Notes under the pieces: generated by a model
What the model saw: only the letters and a program-made list of their open reading frames with translations
Told to the model about the DNA's origin: nothing
Databases searched by the model: none
Made by a program: the position numbers and the translations under genes
In this document: positions 43,454-52,224 of the stretch, piece by piece
Position numbering within the stretch: position 1 is the stretch's first letter
Layout: each line of letters starts with the position of its first letter
DNA from: Aeoliella straminimaris
Lineage (GTDB): Bacteria > Planctomycetota > Planctomycetia > Pirellulales > Lacipirellulaceae
Assembly: GCF_024054565.1 (NCBI RefSeq)
Contig: NZ_JAMXLR010000077.1
Span: forward strand, 248,001 to 312,000
Length of the DNA stretch: 64,000 nt
Direction: 5' to 3'

Positions 43454-44455
43454 GTGAGTGAAAAAACGGGTGCGACAGTCGATATCGGGGCGATCAGCCG
43501 GCGGATTATTGCCAACGTCGAGCAAGTGGTCGTCGGCAAGCGGCAGCAGATCATCAAGGTGCTGGTCGCCTGGTACTGCGAGGGCCACGTGCTGCTGGAA
43601 GACGTACCGGGCGTGGCCAAGACGGTGCTCGCACGGGCGTTTGCCGCCAGCATGGGCTGCACCTTCAAACGCCTGCAATGCACGCCCGACCTGTTGCCCA
43701 CCGACGTGACCGGTGGATCGGTGTTCAATCAGAAGAGCAGCGAGTTTCAATTCCGCCCGGGGCCGATCTTCGCGCAACTGGTGCTGGCGGACGAAATCAA
43801 CCGCGCCACGCCGCGTACGCAAGCAGCGCTGCTCGAGGCGATGGCCGAGTCGTCCGTTACCATCGATGGCACCACGCACACGCTGACGCCTCCCTTCCTG
43901 CTGATCGCCACGCAGAACCCGGTCGACCACGAGGGCACGTTTCCATTGCCCGAAGCCCAGCTCGATCGCTTCCTGATCAAGCTTTCGCTCGGCTACCCGA
44001 CGCGGGAGGAAGAATCGCAGATGCTCGATATGCTCAAGCGTCAGCATCCGCTTTCGTCGCTCAAGCCGGTGGCCACGGCCGACCAGCTTGTCGCCTGCCA
44101 GCGGGCGATTCGCACCGTGCACGTGGACGAGAAGATTCGCAAGTACATTACCGACATTGTGCACGCCACGCGCGAGCACCACGACCTGGCGCTCGGCGGC
44201 AGCCCGCGGGCGTCGATCGCTTTGTATCGCACGTCGCAGGCCATTGCCGCGGTCCGCGGTCGCAACTACGTCGAGCCCGACGACGTCAAGCACATTTTGC
44301 CGTCGGTGCTGACGCATCGGTTGATCCTGAAACCCGAGAGCCGTTTGCAGAACGTAAAGATCGACGAGATCCTGGTCGACATCCTCGACGAAACCGAGGT
44401 GCCAATGATCCAACCGCCGCGGCAGCGGGTCGCAGCCAGTGGCACCGGGGGGTAA
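43454..44455 (+). CDS. MoxR-family AAA+ ATPase
   Basis: This 333-residue AAA+ chaperone-like ATPase starts at GTG 43454 with GGAG upstream. The MoxR hallmarks are Walker A-like LLEDVPGVAKTVLARAF, LQCTPDLLPTDVTGGSVF, Walker B LVLADEINRATPRTQAALLEAM, sensor 1 LLIATQNPVDHEGTFPLPEAQ and LDRFLIKLSLGYP. MoxR proteins help mature or activate partner proteins, often VWA proteins. The next two genes, DUF58 and DUF4129, are the standard neighbours. Upstream the frame is open to 43229 but overlaps the pnuC start region. Confidence 0.93.
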   Translation: MSEKTGATVDIGAISRRIIANVEQVVVGKRQQIIKVLVAWYCEGHVLLEDVPGVAKTVLARAFAASMGCTFKRLQCTPDLLPTDVTGGSVFNQKSSEFQFRPGPIFAQLVLADEINRATPRTQAALLEAMAESSVTIDGTTHTLTPPFLLIATQNPVDHEGTFPLPEAQLDRFLIKLSLGYPTREEESQMLDMLKRQHPLSSLKPVATADQLVACQRAIRTVHVDEKIRKYITDIVHATREHHDLALGGSPRASIALYRTSQAIAAVRGRNYVEPDDVKHILPSVLTHRLILKPESRLQNVKIDEILVDILDETEVPMIQPPRQRVAASGTGG

Positions 44456-44461
44456 GGTTCC

Positions 44462-45769
44462 ATGCGTTGGATCGTGGGAGCACTCATTCTTTTGCTGGTG
44501 GCCGTCACGTTTCGGCTGGGGCTATTGGCGTACAGCATGTACGCGCTGCTGGCGACAATCGCGTTGAGCCGCTTCTTCGCCAACCGCTGGTCGGGCGACC
44601 TGCAGGCCCAACGCCAGATGAATGCCACCCAGGTGGGCGTCGGGGCGAAGGTGGCCGTGGTGGTGCAGGTCGACAACCGTGGCAAGCTGCCGGTGCCCTG
44701 GATGCTGCTGGAGGACTTGCTGCCCCGCCGGGCTCTGATACACGTGCCCCCGCCCCTCGAAGTGACGGGCCAGCGCTTGCAGCTCGTCTCGTTTCGCAGC
44801 CAGGGCAAGAAAACCATCATGTACCAGATGAAGTGCCATCGGCGGGGCTACTACCAGATCGGCCCGCTGATTGCCGAGACGGGCGACGTGTTCGGCCTGT
44901 ATCGCCGATATCGCGTGCTCAGCGAGCCGAGCTTTCTGACCGTGCTGCCCGAAGTGGTGCCGCTCACGGGATTCGACATCGCCTCGCGGCGGCCGATCGG
45001 CGAGGTGCTGATGTCGTACCAGTTGTTCGAGGACCCCACCCGCATTCGTGGTGTTCGCGAGTATCAGGCTGGCGACCCGTTCAATCGTATCCACTGGAAA
45101 GCCACCGCCAGCACCGGCACGCTGCACAGCAAGGTGTACGAACCATCGACCGTGGCTGGCGTGACAATGTTGCTCGACTTTCATAAGGACGGTTACGATC
45201 GGGCCGACGAACCAGTGCGGTCGGAGCTGGCGGTGACGGCCGCCGCCTCGATTGCCGGAGCCGTGTGCGAGATGGGGCAGCAGATCGGACTGTTTACCAA
45301 TGGCCGCGACGCCGCCGATCGGATTCGTACCGAGGGTTGGACCCACCAGCAATTGCACTCGCGCCGCGAAGCCCAGGCGGCCGGCATGCGCGATCGCAGC
45401 GATCGGCTCCGCCCGGTGGTGGTGCCGACCGAGCGTGGCGACGTGCAGTTGATCCGCATTCTCGAAACACTGGCCCGTGTCGAAAAGACCGACGGCCTGA
45501 CGTTTCCGCAACTGGTGCAGGAGTCGGCGGCACGCATGCCGCAAAGCGCCACCGTGGTGGCGATGCTGTCGATGGTCACCCCGCAGCATGCCATTGCCCT
45601 CAGCAATTTGCAGAACCGCGGCTTTGCGGTCACGGCCATTGTCAACGTGTTCGAAGAGCATCGGTTCGCGGAACTTGCCGGCCCGCTGGTTGCCGAAGGC
45701 ATCGAGGTCCGCCAGCTAAAGGATCGCGCCGCGATACCCGACCTCTGTAACAACTGCATGGTGCATTGA
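44462..45769 (+). CDS. DUF58 domain membrane protein
   Basis: The 435-residue protein follows moxR by 6 bases. Two N-terminal hydrophobic segments (WIVGALILLLVAVTFRLGLL and YSMYALLATIALSRFFA) precede a beta-rich region. The DUF58 signature follows: DPTRIRGVREYQAGDPFNRI, HWKATASTGTLHSKVYEPS. The C-terminal half is VWA-like, but the MIDAS motif is not evident. DUF58 proteins are the usual partners of MoxR ATPases and are thought to act in envelope protein assembly or stress tolerance. Its TGA stop overlaps the next start codon (TGATG). Confidence 0.9.
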   Translation: MRWIVGALILLLVAVTFRLGLLAYSMYALLATIALSRFFANRWSGDLQAQRQMNATQVGVGAKVAVVVQVDNRGKLPVPWMLLEDLLPRRALIHVPPPLEVTGQRLQLVSFRSQGKKTIMYQMKCHRRGYYQIGPLIAETGDVFGLYRRYRVLSEPSFLTVLPEVVPLTGFDIASRRPIGEVLMSYQLFEDPTRIRGVREYQAGDPFNRIHWKATASTGTLHSKVYEPSTVAGVTMLLDFHKDGYDRADEPVRSELAVTAAASIAGAVCEMGQQIGLFTNGRDAADRIRTEGWTHQQLHSRREAQAAGMRDRSDRLRPVVVPTERGDVQLIRILETLARVEKTDGLTFPQLVQESAARMPQSATVVAMLSMVTPQHAIALSNLQNRGFAVTAIVNVFEEHRFAELAGPLVAEGIEVRQLKDRAAIPDLCNNCMVH

Positions 45770-47682
45770 TGGCGAAGCGACTGTTCATGACGAGCGCCGA
45801 TTACCTGGCCATTGCGGTCAGTCCCGCGCTGATCATGTTGCTGGTCGGCAGCCTGGTGTTTTTCTTGCTCGAAGTGCTGTACGTCGGCGAGTATCAGGCA
45901 AGGCTGAACTACGTATTCGCGTTGTTCGTGTTCGCCACGGTGCTGGTGGCGCGGATCTCCATCGAGATGGGCTCCGAACGGGCTGCGATGTACAGCGTAC
46001 CACTCGCCTTGGCCACGTTTGTGGTACTGCAAAAGTTTGTCGAACACCCCAGTGTGTTCAGCCCGCTGATCAACATCGTGCTGATCGCCGTGGTGTGGTG
46101 GTGCGCCCACAAGCTGACGTGGGACTGCACCGTGATCGACGACAGTCAGGACGCCTCGGGCGAGGGGCTGATGCAGTTGGTGGGGGTGGACGATGCCGAA
46201 GTCCCGCAGCAGGGCGGCGCTCGGCAAGCCAACCAGTTGCTGCCCGATGGCGAGCCACCCAGCTTCTGGCAGCAGTTGTTCTCCATGGAGACAGGGCCGC
46301 ACGCGCCGGGACTGTGGGTGTTGTACTTCTCGTTGGCCGCGCTGCCCATCTTTGGCATCGGGCAGGGGTTCATCCCCTCGTCCGATACGGCCGGCCGGCG
46401 GTACGCGTTCCTGCTGCTGTTTGTTTACGTGGCCTCCGGACTGCTGCTGCTGGTGACCACCAGCTTCCTGGGTTTTCGCCGGTACTTGCGTCAGCGGGGT
46501 GTCGACATGCCCAACCCGATGGCCGCCACCTGGGTAGGTGTGGGGGGCGTGCTGACGGCCATTGTGCTGGTGATCGCCATGTTGCTGCCCCGCCCCAACG
46601 CCGAGTTTGCCGTGGCCCAACCGCCGTGGCAAGCGAGTTCGCCCGATGGACTGTCGTCGTCGCGTTACGGGCGAGGTAGCGACGGGGCCGAGGACAACCA
46701 GCAGTCTTCTCAGGCGGTTACCAAAGAGGACGAGGACGCACCCACTGGCAACCAGACGAGTCCCGACGCCGAGAATCGACCACCGGGCGAAGCCTCCAAG
46801 GACGGTAAGCAGACGAGTGATTCGGGCGCACAAGGCGAACAAAGCCAATCGTCGGGCTCCAACCAACAGTCCTCGGACACCGGTGGAGATTCTTCCGCCG
46901 ACGCGTCGCAGGGCGAGCAGCAAAATCAATCGGGCGACGAGGTGGGTAGTTCTGCGAGCGATCGCGAATCGGCCCAGCAAGGTGGAGAGCGCAACAGCAG
47001 CGATTCGACATCGGCCGAGCGTGAAGAGGGCACCGGCAACGATGCCCAATCGCAGTCGGGCGAGCCTAACGAGCAGCAGAGCGTGCAGCCACCAGAGCAC
47101 TCGGGCGGTTCGAAAACCAACGTGGTGCAGGCCTTGCAGAGCGTGGTGGGCGGCATCACCGGGTTGATCAAGTGGCTGTTCTACCTGGTGCTAGCTCTGG
47201 TATTCGTGTACCTGCTGTGGAAGTATCGCCACGAGCTGCTGGCAGCCGCCCGCGACATCTGGCGCGACCTCAAGGCGCTGCTCGCCCGACTGATGGGGCG
47301 CGAGGTGGCCGACACGCCGCCGTCCGAATCAGAAGCTTCGTCGCCGCTTCAGCCCCGCAGGCGTTTTCGTGATTTCCAGAACCCCTTCATGACGGGCGCC
47401 TATCAAAAGGTGCCGGCCGCCGAGTTGGTGCGGTACACGTTCGACGCCCTGGAAGCATGGTCGGCCGATCGAGGTCGTCCCCGCCGCACCGACCAGACAC
47501 CGCTGGAGTTCGTCGAAGCGGTGAGCGACGACACCAGCGAGATGTACCAACCGATGCGCAACCTCTGCCACTTATACGGCCGCGTCGCCTACGGCGGCGG
47601 GCGCGTCACGACGAAGGACCAGGAGGTACTGCGCGAGATATGGCAGCAGATGGAAGGATCGTCGGCACTGTCGGTGAGGTAA
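45769..47682 (+). CDS. membrane protein with DUF4129 domain and long Ser/Gln/Glu linker
   Basis: This 637-residue third member of the moxR operon has an N-terminal membrane region (about 10-260, including ALIMLLVGSLVFFLLEVL, YSVPLALATFVVLQKFV, WVLYFSLAALPIFGIGQGF, LLLFVYVASGLLLLVTTSFL and VGVGGVLTAIVLVIAMLL). A polar, repetitive linker rich in Ser, Gln, Glu and Asp spans about 290-440. Another membrane helix (WLFYLVLALVFVYLLWKY) and a C-terminal DUF4129 domain (about 545-637, TPLEFVEAV, NLCHLYGRVAYGG) follow. In other bacteria the N-terminal part is a transglutaminase fold; no Cys-His-Asp triad is seen here. Confidence 0.85.
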   Translation: MAKRLFMTSADYLAIAVSPALIMLLVGSLVFFLLEVLYVGEYQARLNYVFALFVFATVLVARISIEMGSERAAMYSVPLALATFVVLQKFVEHPSVFSPLINIVLIAVVWWCAHKLTWDCTVIDDSQDASGEGLMQLVGVDDAEVPQQGGARQANQLLPDGEPPSFWQQLFSMETGPHAPGLWVLYFSLAALPIFGIGQGFIPSSDTAGRRYAFLLLFVYVASGLLLLVTTSFLGFRRYLRQRGVDMPNPMAATWVGVGGVLTAIVLVIAMLLPRPNAEFAVAQPPWQASSPDGLSSSRYGRGSDGAEDNQQSSQAVTKEDEDAPTGNQTSPDAENRPPGEASKDGKQTSDSGAQGEQSQSSGSNQQSSDTGGDSSADASQGEQQNQSGDEVGSSASDRESAQQGGERNSSDSTSAEREEGTGNDAQSQSGEPNEQQSVQPPEHSGGSKTNVVQALQSVVGGITGLIKWLFYLVLALVFVYLLWKYRHELLAAARDIWRDLKALLARLMGREVADTPPSESEASSPLQPRRRFRDFQNPFMTGAYQKVPAAELVRYTFDALEAWSADRGRPRRTDQTPLEFVEAVSDDTSEMYQPMRNLCHLYGRVAYGGGRVTTKDQEVLREIWQQMEGSSALSVR

Positions 47683-47685
47683 GAG

Positions 47686-47743
47686 GTAGCTACGCCCGCC
47701 AGAGCATGGAGAAGAGTTGTAGCTACGCTCGCCAGAGCGTGGA
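47686..47743 (+). repeat. two REP hairpins before the RAYT gene
   Basis: Two 25-base units lie eight bases apart. The second (47719-47743) has the perfect 6-bp stem ACGCTC-GCCA-GAGCGT preceded by GTAGCT, and the first (47686-47710) is the same with two mismatches. The GTAG head and 4-base loop match REP elements. They sit at the 3' end of the RAYT gene (minus strand), the expected association. Confidence 0.8.
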
Positions 47744-47756
47744 TCGATCGCGGGAA

Positions 47757-48356
47757 TCAATGAATTTCTTCGTCGCAGGGGCGAAATAGCCCAGCTTTGC
47801 GAAGAAAGGAGCAGGTTCGCCAGAACCGCGGCCAAAAATCCAATTGCCATAGGTCCAGTTCTGGATAGCCCGGTATCAGACAGCCTGTGTATTTGTAATC
47901 GCGGTACCTGTCTGCAGGTACCAGGCCTCTTCGTTCGGGGTTTCTTGCGATGTAATCGACGAGATTCTCAAACGCTGTTTCTTGCCGTTCGTCATCTTGA
48001 AGCACATGGTCGTGCGGCTGATGTTGAAACTCGAACCCTAACTTGGAAAGTGGTACGGCGAGTTGCTTACGGAAGTACCTAGTAGCTTTCAACTGGTCGC
48101 TGCGATCGTCAATGCCGATCCAAATCATGTGCAAGTGATCCGGCATCAGGCAATAGATAGGACACGCAATAGCGTATCGAAAGGCCGTGTGAGTCAAGAG
48201 TTCACGAAACTTGTAGTTAAAGGCTGGAATGAGCCAACCGGTTCGGCGGTCTCGAATCGTCATAGTCCAGTGGACATACGACGGGCCACGATAGGCGCTC
48301 TGTTCCAGCCGTGGCAAGTGACGCTTTTCATCCGACGGCATTGTGGTCCCCGGCAA
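47757..48356 (-). CDS. REP-associated tyrosine transposase (RAYT, Y1 family)
   Basis: This 199-residue HUH-superfamily single-strand endonuclease mobilises or maintains REP hairpins. The His-hydrophobic-His motif is in YCLMPDHLHMIWIG and the catalytic Tyr in FENLVDYIARNPERRGL. The N-terminus, YRGPSYVHWTMTIRDRRTGWL, fits the TnpA_REP/IS200-like family. A possible later start is ATG 48341. REP units flank it on both sides (47686-47743 and 48369-48393). Both active-site elements are intact, so the protein could be functional. Confidence 0.9.
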   Translation of the reverse strand: MPGTTMPSDEKRHLPRLEQSAYRGPSYVHWTMTIRDRRTGWLIPAFNYKFRELLTHTAFRYAIACPIYCLMPDHLHMIWIGIDDRSDQLKATRYFRKQLAVPLSKLGFEFQHQPHDHVLQDDERQETAFENLVDYIARNPERRGLVPADRYRDYKYTGCLIPGYPELDLWQLDFWPRFWRTCSFLRKAGLFRPCDEEIH

Positions 48357-48368
48357 TCGAAGTGGGAA

Positions 48369-48393
48369 TTGGCTGCGCTGGCCAGAGCGTGGA
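48369..48393 (+). repeat. diverged REP hairpin, third copy
   Basis: TTGGCTGCGCTGGCCAGAGC and the following GTGGA match the two copies at 47686-47743 in the core GCC-AGAGCGTGGA. It lies on the other side of the RAYT gene, next to its start. Confidence 0.65.
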
Positions 48394-48613
48394 TGGCCCC
48401 ACTATGGTGAGGTGTTATCGCTATTGCAAAAATATTCTCGGGATTAGTCCTCCACCGTCTGGCGACGGTAGCTACATCCAATTCTCGGTTAATCGTTTCT
48501 CACGTGGTAGGAATTTTACACCCGCTGTGAGACAATCTGCTGGGTATGCGCGGATGCTTTCGGCGTGCTGCCTGTAATTCCCCGTCCACGGAATGCTGAC
48601 CCCTTACTGTGTT

Positions 48614-48645
48614 TTGTCCCCACTGCGGTTAACCCATGGGGACAA
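48614..48645. repeat. inverted repeat TTGTCCCC/GGGGACAA
   Basis: TTGTCCCC (48614-48621) and GGGGACAA (48638-48645) form an 8-bp stem with a 16-base loop. A further copy of TTGTCCCC lies at 48657-48664, allowing an alternative pairing with the same right arm. Confidence 0.6.
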
Positions 48646-48713
48646 TGCCCCGTGTTTTGTCCCCTCCCCCTAATGGAAACCTCGAAAAAACAAGCCCCTT
48701 CGCCATTCGAGAG

Positions 48714-48788
48714 GGGCCCAAAACACCTGGAGTTTTGGGCCCACGGATGTTCATCCCCAGAGCTGGCCCAAAAAGCGGTTTTGGGCCA
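48714..48788. repeat. tandem pair of near-identical 10-bp hairpins (GGCCCAAAA arms)
   Basis: Hairpin one is GGGCCCAAAA (48714-48723) with TTTTGGGCCC (48733-48742) and a 9-base loop. Hairpin two is TGGCCCAAAA (48764-48773) with TTTTGGGCCA (48779-48788) and a 5-base loop. Both stems are perfect and share nine of ten base pairs. Neither has a following T-run. Confidence 0.8.
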
Positions 48789-48925
48789 ACCTGTCGTCGA
48801 CCAGAGAAATGTGGCAAAACTCTTTGGACTCGTCAGGCGAACCCTGACGCGGCAAGCCATGTCGAAGCGGTTGTGATTATTGATTTCAAAACGGCCCTAG
48901 CCCCCAGCCCCTGCCACCCCTCCCC

Positions 48926-50191
48926 ATGCTTCACATCGTTTACCGCCGTTACCGTGCCGCGTTCGAAGGGTTGCCCTTCGAACTGTGGGTAATGGCGCTG
49001 ATGATGTTGGTGAATCGTGCCGGGGCGATGGTGCTGGCGTACCTGACGCTCTATCTGACCAGCGAGGTCGGCATGACCGAGGCGTCGGCCGGGCGAATGA
49101 TCAGCGTGTTTGGCGCGGGGTCGATCGTGGGCTCCTACTTCGGGGGGCGGCTGGTCGATCGAGTGGGCGCGATTCGCGTGCAGACGTTGTGCCTGCTGGC
49201 CGCGGTGCCGGGGTACTTTCTGCTGCCGGTGTGGCACAACTCGTGGGCGATTACGCTGAATATCTTCCTGTTGAGTCTGGCGACCGAAGCAGTGCGGCCG
49301 GCGAACGCCGCGGTGATCACCAAGGTCACTCCGCCCGAGGATCGTGCGCGGGGATTCGCCCTGCAGCGCCTGGCGGCCAACCTGGGATTCGCCTGTGGTG
49401 GTGCGATCGGTGGTGTGCTGGCGGAGTTTGACTTCCGGCTGTTGTTCTACGTCGACGGAGGAACCACCTTCGCCGCGGCATGCATCCTGCTGTACTACTT
49501 TCGGCTGCGCCGTTTGCCGGGAGAATCATCAGGGGCCAGCTTGGCGGTGAACAACAGTCCCATGAGCGACAGGCCGTTCATGCTGTTTATGGGGTTGTTT
49601 ATGCTATCGACGCTGGTGTTCTTTCAGTTCATCTCGACTTACACGTTGTACTTGAAAGACCACTATGCCCTGAAGGAATGGCAGATCGGATCGCTGTTCG
49701 CCGTGAACACGCTGGTGATCGTAGCGGTGGAGATGGTGCTGATCGACTACGTGAAGCGTTGGCCGCTGCTGCGGACCGTGGGCTGGGGATGCTTCCTCAG
49801 TTGCCTGGGGTTCGGGCTGCTGCCGTTCGGACACTCGTATGCATTTGCCGTGTTGGCGATCCTGGTGATGACCGTGGGCGAGATGCTATCGATGCCGCTC
49901 GCCGCCGGGTACGTGGCGAATCGCGCGCCCGAGGGTGGCGAAGGTCGCTACATGGGCTGGTGGGTGATGAGCATCGCGCTGGCGTTTGTGTTCGGCCCGA
50001 TGATCGGGGCGGCCGTCTATCAGGTCGATCCCGATCAGGTGTGGTACATCGCCCTGGCGGTGGCCTTTACGGTGCTGGTGGGATATCACCTGCTGCCCGA
50101 GGCGGACAAGCCAGACGACAAGTCGCTGGCCACCGAGGAAGCGCTCGCGCCGACCGAGCCGGCCGACCTGATCGCCGAGTCGGCAAGTTGA
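48926..50191 (+). CDS. MFS family permease (drug/metabolite efflux type)
   Basis: The 421-residue membrane protein has the 12-helix major facilitator pattern. MFS motifs visible are the loop-2/3 region GSYFGGRLVDRVGAIRVQ and KVTPPEDRARGFALQRLAANLG, the latter typical of MDR-type MFS proteins. The N-terminal half starts MLHIVYRRYRAAFEGLPFELW. The C-terminus carries a polar acidic tail (LPEADKPDDKSLATEEAL). The substrate is unknown. It stands alone on the plus strand; the next intrinsic terminator on this strand is at 50453, about 260 bases beyond the stop. Confidence 0.88.
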   Translation: MLHIVYRRYRAAFEGLPFELWVMALMMLVNRAGAMVLAYLTLYLTSEVGMTEASAGRMISVFGAGSIVGSYFGGRLVDRVGAIRVQTLCLLAAVPGYFLLPVWHNSWAITLNIFLLSLATEAVRPANAAVITKVTPPEDRARGFALQRLAANLGFACGGAIGGVLAEFDFRLLFYVDGGTTFAAACILLYYFRLRRLPGESSGASLAVNNSPMSDRPFMLFMGLFMLSTLVFFQFISTYTLYLKDHYALKEWQIGSLFAVNTLVIVAVEMVLIDYVKRWPLLRTVGWGCFLSCLGFGLLPFGHSYAFAVLAILVMTVGEMLSMPLAAGYVANRAPEGGEGRYMGWWVMSIALAFVFGPMIGAAVYQVDPDQVWYIALAVAFTVLVGYHLLPEADKPDDKSLATEEALAPTEPADLIAESAS

Positions 50192-50511
50192 GTTCGCGGA
50201 AACCGAGAGACGGCGGGACGCATGCGGCCGGCACCCACTTCCCCCTCCGCAGTGGGTGGGGTGGGGGCGTGCCGCTAGCATTTCCAGGGAGATTTCCTGC
50301 GGCGAGATTAGAACCAGCCGCTGTATTGCGTTTAGAACCGACAGTCAGAACAATCGGCCGATTCGATTAAAGAGGTGCCACGCGCCGTTCCGATATCTTC
50401 ACTAGGATGATACGGGAGGGCGAAACACAGCTGTGTTTTGCTTCAGGATAGAGGTCATGGCAGGACGACGGATCGACCTGCCATGACCTTTTTTTATTGC
50501 GCCAGCGGCGG
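50192..50511. other. MFS 3' region with palindrome and terminator
   Basis: The 320-base gap is without a gene. It contains a perfect 16-base palindrome AAACACAGCTGTGTTT at 50423-50438 and a strong intrinsic terminator at 50453-50495. The 260-base distance between the MFS stop and the terminator is long for a simple 3' end; a separate small transcript is possible. Confidence 0.5.
50453..50495 (+). terminator. strong intrinsic terminator
   Basis: GGTCATGGCAGG (50453-50464) pairs perfectly with CCTGCCATGACC (50477-50488), with a 12-base loop followed directly by seven T. It acts on plus-strand transcripts. It lies just beyond the 3' end of the convergent TPR gene. Confidence 0.88.
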
Positions 50512-51924
50512 CTACTTCTTCAGCCCGGCGAGCAGCGCTTCGGCTTCGTTGCGATGCACGAAGATACCCTGTTGGTTCTTCAGAGCGCCTTCGAGGATGT
50601 TGCGGGCCACATCGTCGCGATTCTGCTCGGCCAGCAACTTGGCCACGATCAGCGACGAATCCTGGTTCAGGGCGCCCAGCCGCAGACCGTTCTGGTAAGC
50701 CCGGTTGGCTTCGGTACCGTTTCCGCGTTTGCGAAGCACCCAGGCCAGGGTGATGTTCGCGTCGGCGTTGTTCTGGTTGAGCTGCTGGTTGATGCGGGCG
50801 AGCTGCTCGGCGCGGGCCTGATCGTCGCTGTCTTCGCTGTCGATCAGCAGCAGGGCGAGCAGATTGCTGGCATCGCGATTACCGGGGGCCAGGGTCAACG
50901 TGCGGTTGTAGTGAGTCTTGGCTTCGTCCATCTTGCCAGTCATCTCCGCCACCACGCCACTGAGCAGCGCGACTTGAGGCGAATCGGGCTGTGCCTTGCG
51001 GGCGGCGGTCAGCACGGAGGCCGCCTCATCCAACTTGCCGTTGCGGGTGAGCCACTCGCTGTAGGCGACCAGCGTTGTCTCGTCGTTGGGGTTCTTCTTG
51101 TAGGCTTCCTGGAAGGCCTTCTGCGCCTTGGAGCGATAGGTGTCGGCCGTTTTCGTGTCTTCCGCACTCGCGGCCAGTTGCTGATACATGGAAGCGGCCG
51201 AGACGAAAGGCGAGGGCAGTTCGTCGTTGATGCCCTTGGCCTTTGTGAAGGAGTCGTAGCCATCTTGCTCGCGACCCTGCATGAACAGCACCGCGCCCAG
51301 GCGATTGTGAGCATTGGCCTCATCGGGATCGGCTTCGATCCATGCGCGGATATCCTTCTCCGCGGCTTCCCAATCGCGCCACCGCTGCAGCACGGTGGAA
51401 CGGCCGGCCCGACCGCGAATGACGAACTTCCGCTTGCGGAGCTCGTTGGCCTCGTACTTGTCGGTCAGGGCGATGGCCTTGTCGTACAGGGCGAGTGCCT
51501 CGACCGCCTGGCCTTGCCGGTTGGCCTGGTCGGCCAGCAGCAGGTAGGGCTCGGGATCGTCGGGCACGTCGCGGGCGGTAATCTCCAGGGCTCGCAAACC
51601 CGACTCGTTCTGATTGCTCAGGAAGTACAGCTTGGCCAGCATCAAGTCGGCCGGCGGCAGGCGATCGTCCTTCCGCTTGGCTGCTTCGAGGAACTGCTGG
51701 GCGCCGAGTACATCTTTGTTCTGGTAGCGGCGGATCGCCTCTTGGATGTCCGAATAACGCTGGGCGTCTGGATCGCTCACCGCGTCGCCAATCAGCGCTT
51801 CGGAGGTGATCTGTGCGGTGGCCGCCCGGGCACCAATCAGCATGGCGGTGACAGCCAACAGGGCCACGCCCAGGCGGGGAGCCAAGTGAAGGGTTAAATG
51901 GTAGCGATCAGTAGTTGTCGCCAT
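50512..51924 (-). CDS. secreted TPR repeat protein
   Basis: The 470-residue protein has an N-terminal signal peptide (LGVALLAVTAMLIGARAATAQ, cut near residue 38). Tetratricopeptide repeats fill the rest. Clear units include AEALALYDKAIALTDKYE-type (VEALALYDKAIALTDKYEAN), DWEAAEKDIRAWIEADPDEA, AQKAFQEAYKKNPNDETTLV, DEAKTHYNRTLTLAPGNRDA and TEANRAYQNGLRLGALNQD. TPR arrays mediate protein-protein contacts; no enzymatic domain is present. It is transcribed away from the ABC-2 permease. Confidence 0.88.
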   Translation of the reverse strand: MATTTDRYHLTLHLAPRLGVALLAVTAMLIGARAATAQITSEALIGDAVSDPDAQRYSDIQEAIRRYQNKDVLGAQQFLEAAKRKDDRLPPADLMLAKLYFLSNQNESGLRALEITARDVPDDPEPYLLLADQANRQGQAVEALALYDKAIALTDKYEANELRKRKFVIRGRAGRSTVLQRWRDWEAAEKDIRAWIEADPDEANAHNRLGAVLFMQGREQDGYDSFTKAKGINDELPSPFVSAASMYQQLAASAEDTKTADTYRSKAQKAFQEAYKKNPNDETTLVAYSEWLTRNGKLDEAASVLTAARKAQPDSPQVALLSGVVAEMTGKMDEAKTHYNRTLTLAPGNRDASNLLALLLIDSEDSDDQARAEQLARINQQLNQNNADANITLAWVLRKRGNGTEANRAYQNGLRLGALNQDSSLIVAKLLAEQNRDDVARNILEGALKNQQGIFVHRNEAEALLAGLKK

Positions 51925-52224
51925 GGAGGTGGGTCCTTTGATTTGCTATGCGGGGGTGTGCGGGTACAAGCTGGGGCCGGCAAGCCGAAGAGTGCGGAGG
52001 TAAACGCCGCCCTGCTTAGATTCTATGCAAAAGTCCCCAACTACGCACCCGGCAAGGGAAGATCGCAGGGGGTTTCGTTAGCACTAGATAAAGTTGTACG
52101 GATTGTACCGGCTATAGGTTCGCGCGGCCGCTCGACCCTCCGCCCGTGCGAGCCTATATTTTAAGTCGTGCCGACCCGACACCCTCGATTGGCGCGGCGG
52201 TTTTTCAGTTTTCCCCCTCCCGCG
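51925..52224. other. divergent promoter region, no gene
   Basis: The 300 bases lie between the TPR gene (minus) and the ABC permease gene (plus). No ORF, palindrome or terminator stood out. It presumably contains both promoters. Confidence 0.5.

Larger units (their letters stand above)
48357..48925. other. hairpin-rich intergenic stretch between the RAYT and MFS genes
   Basis: About 570 bases without a credible gene. It holds one REP copy and three strong inverted repeats (48614-48645, 48714-48742, 48764-48788), listed separately. Open frames in both directions (for example 48565-48876) only reflect the repeat sequence. Confidence 0.55.

Noticed and set aside
48565..48876. 103-codon plus-strand ORF before the MFS gene
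   Set aside because: It is made mainly of the tandem inverted repeats and has no recognisable protein pattern.
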